From Owenweeksia sp. (GTDB taxonomy: Bacteria; Bacteroidota; Bacteroidia; Flavobacteriales; Schleiferiaceae), in the NCBI GenBank assembly GCA_002695025.1, contig NZNV01000022.1, positions 1 to 48,184 of the forward strand: a DNA stretch of 48,184 nucleotides, written 5' to 3'. Position numbers and translations under genes: made by a program. Shown here piece after piece: positions 15,860 through 24,487 of the stretch (positions are counted from its first letter, which is position 1; each line of letters opens with the position of its first letter). The notes under the pieces are model-generated. The model did not search any database. It was not told the DNA's origin and saw only the letters and a list, made by a program, of their open reading frames with translations.

Positions 15860-17545
15860 TTATTCCTTCATAATACGGGAAGCAAAAGCTCCCTGGTTTG
15901 TAGTTACCCTTACCATGTATACTCCCGGATTCAGATGAGCAGTACTCAATTCAGCCCGACCAGGCTCAATAACATGCTTGCTTACCATACGGCCGCTTAC
16001 ATCAAGGATCTCAACTGTCTCAATATCTACATCACTATCCTCACTCTTGATAAAAAGAGTATTGTGCACCGGATTGGGATACATTTTAACGGCACCGGCC
16101 ACCATATTTTCATGAAGGCCAATACCTGCTTCCAGCTCCAGAGCTAAAATCACACGTGGGATCATATACCCCATAATAGTGTCCACATAGGTCTTTCCTT
16201 TTGCCGGACTCATATCAGGGTTGGATTGCAGACCTGCCATGTGAGCAGTTATTGGAGGAGGACCAGGTGCAATAACGGTAGAAGGTATAGGATCTGTAGC
16301 AATCCACCACTCCCAGGGCGAACCTTCATTCTGGAATAATGATGCTCCCAATGGTCTTTCAAAAGCAAAAAGGCCTTCTACATTGGAATTGATAGTGATT
16401 TTATTGAAAGGTGGCGCATAAATGTAATCATACTGCACACCATACATACTTCTGGCACGGGTGGTGAAAGGATCACCAGTAGAGGGAATACCTGAAAAAA
16501 CGCTATTATTTCCGAGGGCATTTACTTTAGCCATAAACACATTGGCTCCCTGCACATCCACCACATCTTCCTGAGTGGTAGGAACGATTACGGTTCCCTC
16601 ACCAAAAGGAGCGAAAGGATCACGGATACATTGGAACGAAACCATAGGAACGTCACCAGCCTCTAACCATGAAGTATCGGCCAAGGCCCCTCCCGCATTT
16701 ACAACCATGGAAACATCGCTGCTAAAACCATTGGGAGCGTATAGAGTGAGAGCTGCAGGACTTGGGGCGAACCCTTCTATATCCCCTACTAAATTAGGTT
16801 GCACATAAGATGAGTCAGTAGTTCCTGGATATACAAATTTCTGAATTTCAGTTTCAGACTGTTTATCCAAGGTGGCATATGCCAATGCAACGTATCCGCC
16901 TGATCCTTGGCCATACAATACAATCTTATCAGGATCTATACCATAGGTATTGGAATTGCTCTCATCCTCTTTCAGGCTTCGAACGCATTCCTTTACATCG
17001 TGAATTGCACGATATACAGCATTTAAGAGCGTTGCCCTGCGTACAATGGGTCCGGTTGGTCCGGAAGCAAGAGGGTTCCAGCCTAAGCGGTAGCTCAAGG
17101 CCACGGCCACAAAACCCCGCTTTGCCCATTCACGACAGAGGTATACAGCCGTGCTATCTTCTTTACGTCCTGTAGGGCCACCGTTCAATGGTGGAGGAAG
17201 AAAATTTCCAGTATGCACATATACAATTACCGGGCGATCGGTAATGGTATCGTTCATCGGTTCATAAATATCCATCCTAAGTCGGGCAACTTTAACATCA
17301 GAACCCGGGTCATTTGGGTCAAAGTGTGTGGCTGGGATCGGCTGTCCCATGGCCAATGCTGTCTTTATGGCCGTAACATCGGTTGCCACCTGACCCTGGT
17401 TCGAAAAATCAGAGGTCAGGAAATCGATATTCACAGCATACTCCACATTTTGGGTAACCTTAACCTGGAAACCTTTGGTGGTATACCGTTGCGCGCATAC
17501 AATACCTCCCGATAGTACCAGGAGGGCGAGTAATGATTTTCTCAT
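15860..17545 (-). CDS. Secreted alpha/beta hydrolase with type IX sorting domain
   Basis: 561 residues. A signal peptide (MRKSLLALLVLSGGIVCAQ) is followed by an alpha/beta-hydrolase domain: RPVIVYVHTGNFLPP (104-118, oxyanion region), GFVAVALSYRLGW, DPDKIVLYGQGSGGY (204-218, nucleophile elbow) and CIRDPFAPFGEG with the likely acid Asp. The elbow is GQGSGG, not G-x-S-x-G: compared with the usual GQSAGG the Ser has moved one position, so activity is doubtful. The last about 80 residues are a type IX sorting domain: VKMYPNPVHNTLFI, VEILDVSGRMV, LNPGVYMVRVTTNQG. It lies 49 bases downstream of a TonB-dependent receptor and may be co-transcribed with it. Confidence 0.88.
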   Translation of the reverse strand: MRKSLLALLVLSGGIVCAQRYTTKGFQVKVTQNVEYAVNIDFLTSDFSNQGQVATDVTAIKTALAMGQPIPATHFDPNDPGSDVKVARLRMDIYEPMNDTITDRPVIVYVHTGNFLPPPLNGGPTGRKEDSTAVYLCREWAKRGFVAVALSYRLGWNPLASGPTGPIVRRATLLNAVYRAIHDVKECVRSLKEDESNSNTYGIDPDKIVLYGQGSGGYVALAYATLDKQSETEIQKFVYPGTTDSSYVQPNLVGDIEGFAPSPAALTLYAPNGFSSDVSMVVNAGGALADTSWLEAGDVPMVSFQCIRDPFAPFGEGTVIVPTTQEDVVDVQGANVFMAKVNALGNNSVFSGIPSTGDPFTTRARSMYGVQYDYIYAPPFNKITINSNVEGLFAFERPLGASLFQNEGSPWEWWIATDPIPSTVIAPGPPPITAHMAGLQSNPDMSPAKGKTYVDTIMGYMIPRVILALELEAGIGLHENMVAGAVKMYPNPVHNTLFIKSEDSDVDIETVEILDVSGRMVSKHVIEPGRAELSTAHLNPGVYMVRVTTNQGAFASRIMKE

Positions 17546-17594
17546 AAGGGTATCAATTTTAAATCTGTTTAAAAATAACGAAAATTATGCAGGA

Positions 17595-20444
17595 TTAGAA
17601 TTTTTCAAATAAAATGGAAAAATAAGCCAAGCGACCGACTGAAGGACCACCGTACACTTGGTAAACCTGGTTATCCAGAATATTGGATGCCCCCAATTTA
17701 AAGGTGGTATATAGCTTTGGAACTGCGTAACTTACCTGGGCATCAGTTAGGCCATAACTATTGATGAAACCAGTAAACTGGGGTGATCCTTCAAAGCGAA
17801 AGCCTTCCACCCATTTGTACGTAACGGCAAAGCCTAATTTATGATCACGGTTCTTGAAAAGCTTATATCCCCGGCCGGTAATTCCCAAATTGAACTTATT
17901 ACGGGGAGTGTTAAAAGCTGGAATAATGGGATTATCACTTCCACGAAGGTCCAATTGATTGAACGAGTAATTACCGTTGAGGGTAAGTTCATCGGTTAAA
18001 TAATAGTTGGCACCCAGGTTTATACCCTGACTGGTGACCAGTTCTTTGGCGTTGGCAGCTACGCGATAAGCCTGAAGACTCTGAAAGCGGTTGGGTGCAA
18101 TTTCGCTGAAAGTAAGGTCCAGTCCGAACTGGTAGCCAATGAAATTGGTGTACCAGTTGTGGTAATAGTTCACATCAATAAACATCCTCTTAAAAAGTGA
18201 AGCCCGGTATCCTACCTCAATGGTTCTAACCCGCTCCGGTTCAATGGGGTCTACATTAAAGAAGGAGAGATTGTCCTTCAGCAAGGTTTCCTGGTTACGG
18301 TAAAAATCAAAGGACTCTAGTGTTACCAGGGAGTCGTAACCATTCAGATTACCCAGTAAAATAGCTCTTCCTACGTTATATCGCAAATACTGATCCTGTA
18401 AGGTGGGGTTCCGGATAGCACTACCAAAAGAAGCTCTTAGCGTGTTTCTAGAGTCTATGTTATACACCACGGATACGGCTGGTGAAAACAGGTAGTCGAA
18501 ATTCTGATTCTTATCCATACGGATAGTCAGGTTTGTAATAAACTGTTCCCCTAAGAATTTCTTTTCCAAACCCACATAAGCTCCGAATTCTGAATTCCTG
18601 ATCTTACGGAAACTGGTGTCTGTGGTAGGAAGTCCATTGGAATCAATCCCCGGGGTAAAAACCAACTCGTCAAAGATGTTGCCTCTTGAATCCGGTAAGT
18701 AAAGACGGTAATTACCCCCTACTTTAACGGTAGCCCAGGAAGGGTTGAACTGATATTCTCCCATAATGTGGTAGAGGGCCGAACGGTCGTAAAACCGAGA
18801 GCCTCCTTCTGTAAATGTTCGGGAGGTAACATAATTCAGTAACGAATCATATTCAGGACTACCAGCTTCAACGGTAGGAAAACTGAATTCATTGATAACA
18901 TCCAGTACGCTATCGTGCCACATGGTCAGCAGGTTGTTGTATTTGGCCAAAGTATCCTGGTAGTCCGTGGTAAACCATTCATCGATGCTTTGCCCATTCG
19001 CTGTATCCGGGTAACCGGCAATAGCCAGGAATTTATTACCCATTCCATAACCCTGTGGAGGCTTATTACGCCATAGGGCGGTGTACTGCCTGTACCACTC
19101 CGCTGAGGGAGCTACGGTTTCGTTCATTTTAAAGGCGGTGAGCACCGCATCGTAAGAGTTGCCCGCATCCTCCTGCGTTTTATAGGCTTTAATGAAAAAA
19201 TGATCTTTCTTTTCCAGTTCTACTACGTGTTGATAGAACTGTATATCCTTTAAACTGAAACGGTTTTCACCCTGATATACCGTAGTTCCGGTGCCGTAAT
19301 TAAAGTTGTAGCTCAACTCGATCTCCTCGGTTAACCTGAAAAAAGCTCCAAGGTTAGTCTTGAGGTTCCTTGAATTGTAATCTACTATATCCTCTTCCCG
19401 ATAACCTGGCCTGTAGAAAATCCCCAGGCCCGCGTAGGATGTTGGCTGATCTAAAACGTTGTTCACATTATTAAAGTCGTTACCCCCGGTAAGGTCTTCA
19501 TCCCCATACACATTAATAGCATCGTACCTGCCTGGATTATCCCGACCAACGGGAGAGTCATCAACAGGATCGTAATTGGTAGCTTCCCAATCATTGGCGG
19601 TGAGATAAAACAGGTTTATCTTAAAAGCTACATTGTCGTAATCCCTATCGAAGGCCTTGAATGCTTCTGCATAACGTACAGCCGTTTCAGTAAGTGCCCG
19701 CTCTCCTATTTTAACACTGGCGGAAATACCCTGGTAGTCGAATGGGTTTTTAGTAGTCATACTGATTACCCCGTTAAAAGCTCCCGGGCCGTAAAAAGCC
19801 GTGCTGGCGCCAGCAATGATATCCACATTTTGTACATCGAGTTCACTGGCACCTAAAAAATTACCCAACGAAAAGTTAAGCCCCGGAGCCTGGTTATCCA
19901 CACCATCAATAATCTGCAGGGACCGCACCGGAGAGGTACTGTTAAACCCCCGGGTATTGATGATCTTGAAACCAATACTGGCGGAAGTAAGGTCTACCCC
20001 CTTAAGATTACCCAGGGCCTCGTAAAAATTAGCTGCGGGTGTTTCCTTGATAGCCAGGTTATCCAATGCCTCAACGGTTAAAGCGCTTTCTCTTTGTTTT
20101 TGGCTAAGACGTTGTTCAATTACACTTACCTCTCCCAGCATTTCCTTGTCTTCACTGAGTTTAACCGTAATTCCAGACCTTAAATCAGTGACTTCCATAG
20201 TCTCTTTGCGATAACCGATAAAACTCACTTCTACCGCAAAGGGCAGCTGCACTCCCTTCGTATTAAGCGAAAAAGTCCCATTTATATCAGTAGTAGTGCC
20301 ATTGACGGTTCCTTTAATAACAATATTGGCTCCAATAACAGGCTCATTTGTAGAGGCATCCAATACTTTTCCATTCAGGACCTGGGCATGAAGACCGTTT
20401 AGTGAAAATGCAAGAAACAGAAGACAGTAGCTAATTATTCGCAT
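17595..20444 (-). CDS. TonB-dependent outer-membrane receptor with carboxypeptidase-like N-domain
   Basis: 949 residues from the ATG at 20444, chosen because it gives a signal peptide (MRIISYCLLFLAFSLNGLHAQ); the open frame extends 50 residues further but without family sense. After the signal come a CarbopepD_reg_2 domain (about 22-100: GKVLDASTNEPVIGANIVIKG), the plug (about 120-250, with RGFNSTSPVRSLQIIDGVD and GPGAFNGVISMTTK) and the 22-strand barrel to the C-terminal aromatic FEKF. There is no SusD-like partner. Downstream is a secreted alpha/beta hydrolase, so the substrate may be an ester-containing compound; that is conjecture. The substrate is unknown. Confidence 0.93.
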   Translation of the reverse strand: MRIISYCLLFLAFSLNGLHAQVLNGKVLDASTNEPVIGANIVIKGTVNGTTTDINGTFSLNTKGVQLPFAVEVSFIGYRKETMEVTDLRSGITVKLSEDKEMLGEVSVIEQRLSQKQRESALTVEALDNLAIKETPAANFYEALGNLKGVDLTSASIGFKIINTRGFNSTSPVRSLQIIDGVDNQAPGLNFSLGNFLGASELDVQNVDIIAGASTAFYGPGAFNGVISMTTKNPFDYQGISASVKIGERALTETAVRYAEAFKAFDRDYDNVAFKINLFYLTANDWEATNYDPVDDSPVGRDNPGRYDAINVYGDEDLTGGNDFNNVNNVLDQPTSYAGLGIFYRPGYREEDIVDYNSRNLKTNLGAFFRLTEEIELSYNFNYGTGTTVYQGENRFSLKDIQFYQHVVELEKKDHFFIKAYKTQEDAGNSYDAVLTAFKMNETVAPSAEWYRQYTALWRNKPPQGYGMGNKFLAIAGYPDTANGQSIDEWFTTDYQDTLAKYNNLLTMWHDSVLDVINEFSFPTVEAGSPEYDSLLNYVTSRTFTEGGSRFYDRSALYHIMGEYQFNPSWATVKVGGNYRLYLPDSRGNIFDELVFTPGIDSNGLPTTDTSFRKIRNSEFGAYVGLEKKFLGEQFITNLTIRMDKNQNFDYLFSPAVSVVYNIDSRNTLRASFGSAIRNPTLQDQYLRYNVGRAILLGNLNGYDSLVTLESFDFYRNQETLLKDNLSFFNVDPIEPERVRTIEVGYRASLFKRMFIDVNYYHNWYTNFIGYQFGLDLTFSEIAPNRFQSLQAYRVAANAKELVTSQGINLGANYYLTDELTLNGNYSFNQLDLRGSDNPIIPAFNTPRNKFNLGITGRGYKLFKNRDHKLGFAVTYKWVEGFRFEGSPQFTGFINSYGLTDAQVSYAVPKLYTTFKLGASNILDNQVYQVYGGPSVGRLAYFSILFEKF

Positions 20445-20536
20445 AAGGAGTGGATTATCTGGGTAGAAAACTACAAAAATTACGGACTTATTTGCCGTAA
20501 TACAATTCCCGGCAGAAATTATATTTTTGCCCCGCC

Positions 20537-21280
20537 ATGATCGATAATCAGAAAATAGTGGTGGTACTTCCGGCCTATAATGCTGGAAAAACACTGGAAA
20601 GAACTTACGCTGAGATACCTTTTGACATTGTAGACGATGTAGTATTGGTGGACGATAAGAGTTCCGATGACACCGTTGAAGTAGGAAAAAAACTCGGTAT
20701 TCAGCATATTATCTCCCACCCTATCAACCGCGGATACGGGGGAAATCAGAAAAGCTGTTACGATAAAGCCCTTGAAATAGGTGGTGATATTGTGGTTATG
20801 CTTCACCCGGATTACCAGTATACTCCTAAACTGATCCATTCCATGGCCTATCTCATTGCCAAAGGCCTTTATCCAACAGTACTCGGTTCACGGATTTTAG
20901 GAATGGGTGCACTTCGCGGGGGAATGCCCTGGTATAAATACATAGCCAACCGTATTCTCACCCTTACCCAAAACATCTTGCTCAACCAAAAACTTTCGGA
21001 ATACCATACCGGGTACCGCGCCTTTTCACGTGAAGTACTCCAATCGGTAAACTATGAGCTCAATTCCGATGATTTTGTTTTTGATAACCAAATGCTGGGT
21101 CAGATATTTTATAAAGGTTTTGAGATTGGCGAAATAACCTGCCCTACCAAATATTTTCCGGAGGCTTCTTCCATTAACCTCAAGCGGAGCTCTATATATG
21201 GCCTTGGGGTGCTTAAGGTCTCCCTTCAATACCGTTTGGCTAAGTGGGGGTTTATAAAGCCTGCGTATCTCACCAAATAA
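20537..21280 (+). CDS. Family 2 glycosyltransferase (DPM1/polyprenyl-phosphate sugar type)
   Basis: 247 residues. GT-A fold with VVVLPAYNAGKTLERTY (8-24), VVLVDDKSSDDTVEV (35-49), NRGYGGNQKSCYDKAL (64-79) and MLHPDYQYTPKL, where the metal-site DxD is HPD. EYHTGYRAFSREVL is the acceptor-loop motif. No membrane segment at the end. Such enzymes often transfer a sugar to a polyprenyl phosphate, which would supply the convergent GT39 enzyme next to it. An exact TATTTTTG promoter element lies at 20522-20529, giving an almost leaderless mRNA. The gene ends 3 bases from the convergent GT39 stop codon. Confidence 0.88.
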   Translation: MIDNQKIVVVLPAYNAGKTLERTYAEIPFDIVDDVVLVDDKSSDDTVEVGKKLGIQHIISHPINRGYGGNQKSCYDKALEIGGDIVVMLHPDYQYTPKLIHSMAYLIAKGLYPTVLGSRILGMGALRGGMPWYKYIANRILTLTQNILLNQKLSEYHTGYRAFSREVLQSVNYELNSDDFVFDNQMLGQIFYKGFEIGEITCPTKYFPEASSINLKRSSIYGLGVLKVSLQYRLAKWGFIKPAYLTK

Positions 21281-21283
21281 GGA

Positions 21284-22936
21284 TCAGTTCCTGCGGTAAA
21301 AAAGAAAGCCGTTTTTGGCATATAAAAATTCTGCATCCTGGATTTGGGCCTCCAGTTTTTCACGGGCCGTTACTTTACAGCTTATATAAACCGGTCGGTC
21401 GGTTTCACCGTTTAAAAGCCATTGCTGCTCAGCTGCCCTTGGATTTTCATACGGTTGTACACGGGCATAAAACCACGGCACGTAACTCTTATAATTAAAA
21501 GTTGTAACGTATACTTCCTTGCCTTGCTGACCCTGAAAAAACTCAACGGCAGCCCTTTGACTGATCCGTTCCACCCGGCCAATAAAAAATATCAAAGCGC
21601 TGAAAACCCATAGCGTCATCCCAAAGAATAAGACGGAAAAGCCCAGGAATTTCTGCCGTGAAACCGTGCTAAAAAACGCAATAAGGGTAATCAGGATGAT
21701 CACCAGCGGAATATAGGTGCTGTGGTCCCAGTTTACTTTGGCTTCCATATTCTCCCTGGCAAAGGGATCCTTTTCCAGTAAAGGCATTATTATTTCAGGA
21801 TGCTGGCCGGCATACGGCAGGGCCCATGACAAAAAAGCGATGATCCCTCCTATCAACAGAACACCTGCCCCCATCCATGTGCGGTAATTGCCTCTTTGTT
21901 CATAAATATGGTACAGAGCAAGTGCAGAAAGAAAAGTAAGAGGATAATAAGCCAGGGATGAATAATGGATGATCTTGGTTCCCACAATACTGAAAAGCAC
22001 CAGCACTACCACTAACATAATAATCATCCATCGCTGAAAATCCTTGATGTGGTGGGGTATACCGCTAAAAGAGCCCAGGCCTCGTATGGCAAAGATGCTG
22101 GCCGGAAAACAACCCAGCAACAACACGACAAAATGGTAACCCGGAAAACCTCCGTGGCCGGCATCATTTGTGGTAAGCAACTCCCACTGACGCAGGGTAA
22201 ATTCCAACACAAATTCTGGCCCATTGAAGATCATATCCACACCAAACCAAATAAAGGGAACACCCAGTGCTATGAGTGAAAAATAGACTACGATGGTAAA
22301 GGGTATGTACCAGTGGAACCGCTCTATAAACCAATAGACCAAAAGGCAGAGAAATATCACAAGGAAGGCCACGGGGCCTTTAGCAAGTATGGCCAGACCG
22401 GCAGAAATACCAGCTATCCACAGATAAGCCCTTGCCGACTTGGAAAAGTATAGCTCACGGTAATTTTTCTTCTTCCATATGTAGTGAATTAGGAAAAAAA
22501 TACCGTTAAAGGTGAAAAAATTAAACCACGGATCAATAATACCGGATTTGAAGTAGAGGAACGGAAGCATGCTTCCCATCCAACTTAGCGCCCAAAACCA
22601 ACCAAACTTGCGATCCACCAAAAACTTACCGGATATATACAGAAACGGAAGCAGGATGATACCCAAAATGGCATTGGGCAGACGGGCGGCATACTCGCCC
22701 ACCCCAACGGCTTTCATGGATAGCGCCTGCATCCAGAAAAACAAAGGTGGCTTTTCGGTAAAAACCTCATAATTGATATGCATACGGAGAAAATCACCGG
22801 TAACCACCATCTCACGGGCCAGCTCGGCAAAATTGATCTCATCCCAGTCAAAAAGATGAACACCTCCCAAAAAGGGTAAAAAGAAAAGAGCGGACAAAAC
22901 TATCCACAGCCAGGTGTTACGATCAAAGTATTTCAT
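21284..22936 (-). CDS. Family 39 glycosyltransferase (ArnT/PMT-like)
   Basis: 550 residues, about 11-12 hydrophobic segments. The first periplasmic loop has the GT39 catalytic motif DWDEINFAELAREMV (27-41) and EKPPLFFWMQALSM. The C-terminal about 100 residues are a soluble periplasmic domain. Such enzymes use polyprenyl-phosphate sugars to glycosylate lipid A or exported proteins. The start codon overlaps the PAP2 stop codon (TGATG), so the two are translationally coupled; a GT2 enzyme that could make the donor is convergent and 3 bases away. A second GT39 paralogue lies at 28949-30649. Confidence 0.9.
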   Translation of the reverse strand: MKYFDRNTWLWIVLSALFFLPFLGGVHLFDWDEINFAELAREMVVTGDFLRMHINYEVFTEKPPLFFWMQALSMKAVGVGEYAARLPNAILGIILLPFLYISGKFLVDRKFGWFWALSWMGSMLPFLYFKSGIIDPWFNFFTFNGIFFLIHYIWKKKNYRELYFSKSARAYLWIAGISAGLAILAKGPVAFLVIFLCLLVYWFIERFHWYIPFTIVVYFSLIALGVPFIWFGVDMIFNGPEFVLEFTLRQWELLTTNDAGHGGFPGYHFVVLLLGCFPASIFAIRGLGSFSGIPHHIKDFQRWMIIMLVVVLVLFSIVGTKIIHYSSLAYYPLTFLSALALYHIYEQRGNYRTWMGAGVLLIGGIIAFLSWALPYAGQHPEIIMPLLEKDPFARENMEAKVNWDHSTYIPLVIILITLIAFFSTVSRQKFLGFSVLFFGMTLWVFSALIFFIGRVERISQRAAVEFFQGQQGKEVYVTTFNYKSYVPWFYARVQPYENPRAAEQQWLLNGETDRPVYISCKVTAREKLEAQIQDAEFLYAKNGFLFYRRN

Positions 22937-23589
22937 CAGTCGGCCTTGCGTTTCAAAACTAAGCGCCTATCGTTCCATTCCTTTTTGAAGCGGTGAGCGA
23001 TACTATAACTGACCAAGGCTATAAGGGTTCCTAAAAAAGCACCGGCTATCACATCTTCCAGGAAATGCTGAGACAAATATATTCTGGAATAACCTACAGT
23101 AGCAGCTACCAGGAACATCAAGAATTTCAGTTCACGTCTTCGGACCAAAAAAGCTACAAAGCCCCAGCAGGCAAAAGCCGAAGTAGTGTGTCCTGAAGGG
23201 AAACTGTTGAGTTGGTGCAACTCTACCCCCTCTACTACCCTAAGGTCATAAGTATTCTCAAAATACTTGGAGGGCCTGGGGGTCCCTTTATAAACCACGT
23301 TTTTAAGAAAACCCGTACTTAAGAGTGTAAGCAGTGCCACAATCATAAAACCCATTACGTAGCGCCACTTAACAAACATCAGGGCTATACCCACCACCAA
23401 AAAGGCCAGGCCATCTCCCAGGTAGGTAAAGTATTTAAAGAAGCCGTCCATAGAAGGGCTGTACCAGCCATTTTGGGTAATATGTATAAAATCCTTAGGA
23501 AACAAGACCAAAAAAACAATCCCGGTGATAATGAAAATTAAAACCGGGATCAGAAAAAATAAGTTCTGCGTGAGCAATCGTATATTCAC
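22936..23589 (-). CDS. PAP2-family membrane phosphatase
   Basis: 217 residues, five or six hydrophobic segments. All three PAP2 motifs are visible: K96-x6-RP (KNVVYKGTPRP, R105, P106), SFPSGHTTS (S132, G133, H134) and SRIYLSQHFLEDV (R169, H175, D179). The family removes phosphate from lipids such as lipid A, undecaprenyl pyrophosphate or phosphatidylglycerol phosphate. Coupling to the GT39 gene suggests lipid A dephosphorylation before sugar addition, or recycling of the polyprenyl carrier. The start is GTG at 23589, two bases after the START-like gene ends; no ATG fits. Confidence 0.9.
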   Translation of the reverse strand: MNIRLLTQNLFFLIPVLIFIITGIVFLVLFPKDFIHITQNGWYSPSMDGFFKYFTYLGDGLAFLVVGIALMFVKWRYVMGFMIVALLTLLSTGFLKNVVYKGTPRPSKYFENTYDLRVVEGVELHQLNSFPSGHTTSAFACWGFVAFLVRRRELKFLMFLVAATVGYSRIYLSQHFLEDVIAGAFLGTLIALVSYSIAHRFKKEWNDRRLVLKRKAD

Positions 23590-23591
23590 GT

Positions 23592-23984
23592 TTAAGATCC
23601 TATAGTGTGCAATAACTCGTTTACCTGACTATCCCACAACAATTTATCCTCCTCTACTTCATCTTCATCACTGAAATCAATAATCATCAGAGAGGCATCA
23701 TTGGTAAGTTCATCTACTACTATTTTGAACTCGAAGAAATAATTATTTCCATCCTCCTCATCTTCCTCCCAGCGAAAGCGGATAAACTTATCCGTTTTTT
23801 TGGCCAGCCGCCTGGCTGAACGCTCTTCGCCATCCCATATAAAGGTATACTTTTCTCCACGGGAATTTACGTTATCTGCAAACCATTCGGACAGGCCACT
23901 AGGGGTTGACAGATAAGGATAAAGCATGTGTGGCGAGGCTTTAACCGGAAACTCCATTTCAAATTTTACTTTCTCTTCGGTCAT
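23592..23984 (-). CDS. START-like domain protein
   Basis: 130 residues from ATG at 23984 (MTEEKVKFEMEFPVKASP), the start seen in relatives; an ATG at 23999 and longer starts are possible. The SRPBCC/START fold is recognisable through ASPHMLYPYLSTPSGLSEWFAD (key P, Y-L-S-T-P-S-G-L-S-E-W-F) and FEFKIVVDELTND. Bacteroidota carry this short single-domain form as a stand-alone gene of unknown ligand. Acidic C-terminal half. It heads the START-PAP2-GT39 run. Upstream, TTG-18-TATATTGC on the minus strand (around 24010-24040) is a weak promoter match. Confidence 0.85.
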   Translation of the reverse strand: MTEEKVKFEMEFPVKASPHMLYPYLSTPSGLSEWFADNVNSRGEKYTFIWDGEERSARRLAKKTDKFIRFRWEEDEEDGNNYFFEFKIVVDELTNDASLMIIDFSDEDEVEEDKLLWDSQVNELLHTIGS

Positions 23985-24086
23985 GTTAGGATTATTCATA
24001 CAATCTGATGGTGCAATATAGGAAAATTTGCTCACCACCAACTTCAAAAAATATTAACCAGAAGTTTTTCCGATGGCATTTAGTTT

Positions 24087-24094
24087 TATATTTG
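24087..24094 (+). promoter_or_regulatory. -7 element of the tRNA-Met promoter
   Basis: TATATTTG, an exact TAnnTTTG, 47 bases before the tRNA and divergent from the START-like gene. The -33 position reads TTTT rather than TTTG. Confidence 0.55.
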
Positions 24095-24141
24095 CACCCC
24101 TCAAACACAAGCCTGCCAATAAAGGCAAATGTGGAAAAAGA

Positions 24142-24215
24142 GGCGAGGTAGCTCAGGCGGTTAGAGCGCAGGATTCATAACCCTGAGGTCATGGGTTCAA
24201 TTCCCATCCTCGCTA
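24142..24215 (+). tRNA. tRNA-Met (anticodon CAT), elongator type
   Basis: 74 bases. Acceptor GGCGAGG pairs with CCTCGCT (one G-U at the end); D-arm GCTC/GAGC; anticodon arm CAGGA-TTCATAA-CCCTG with anticodon CAT (24175-24177); T-arm ATGGG-TTCAATT-CCCAT; discriminator A at 24215. CCA is not encoded. G1-U72 is paired, and there are no three G-C pairs at the base of the anticodon stem, so it is not the initiator. It could in principle be the tRNA-Ile(lysidine) form, but the sequence closely resembles elongator Met in this phylum. Confidence 0.9.
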
Positions 24216-24218
24216 CTC

Positions 24219-24248
24219 AAAAAGCCCCGTTCTTCAACGGGGCTTTTT
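24219..24248 (+). terminator. Strong rho-independent terminator after tRNA-Met
   Basis: AAAAAGCCCCGTT (24219-24231) and AACGGGGCTTTTT (24236-24248) form a perfect 13-bp stem with a CTTC loop; T-rich sequence follows. The 239 bases from here to 24487 hold no further gene I can support. Confidence 0.92.
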
Positions 24249-24487
24249 CTTTTTATAATTATTTGAGACAAGAGCGCCTAAGGCAAGCAACCCACTCTCA
24301 TCTTTTCTACGAAGTCGCCTCTCTTGAATTGATAAGATCACAGTGTGAATACATGGAACATCATATATTAACTGAGAACCAGGCCGGCTGTGGAAGTGCA
24401 GACTGATGCTGACCACTTTATTTGGATATCCTTCAACATTTGAGGTTTTTATACTGTTCACATGCTGAAAGCTCAAACAAACTGTAT

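Noticed and set aside
20522-20529. Full promoter for the GT2 gene
   Set aside because: The TATTTTTG element is exact but the nearest TTTG is 27 bases away, outside the usual spacing, and the leader would be almost absent; it was kept only as a remark in the gene entry.
24249-24487. Possible small gene after tRNA-Met
   Set aside because: Short frames there have no start signal, signal peptide or family-like pattern.
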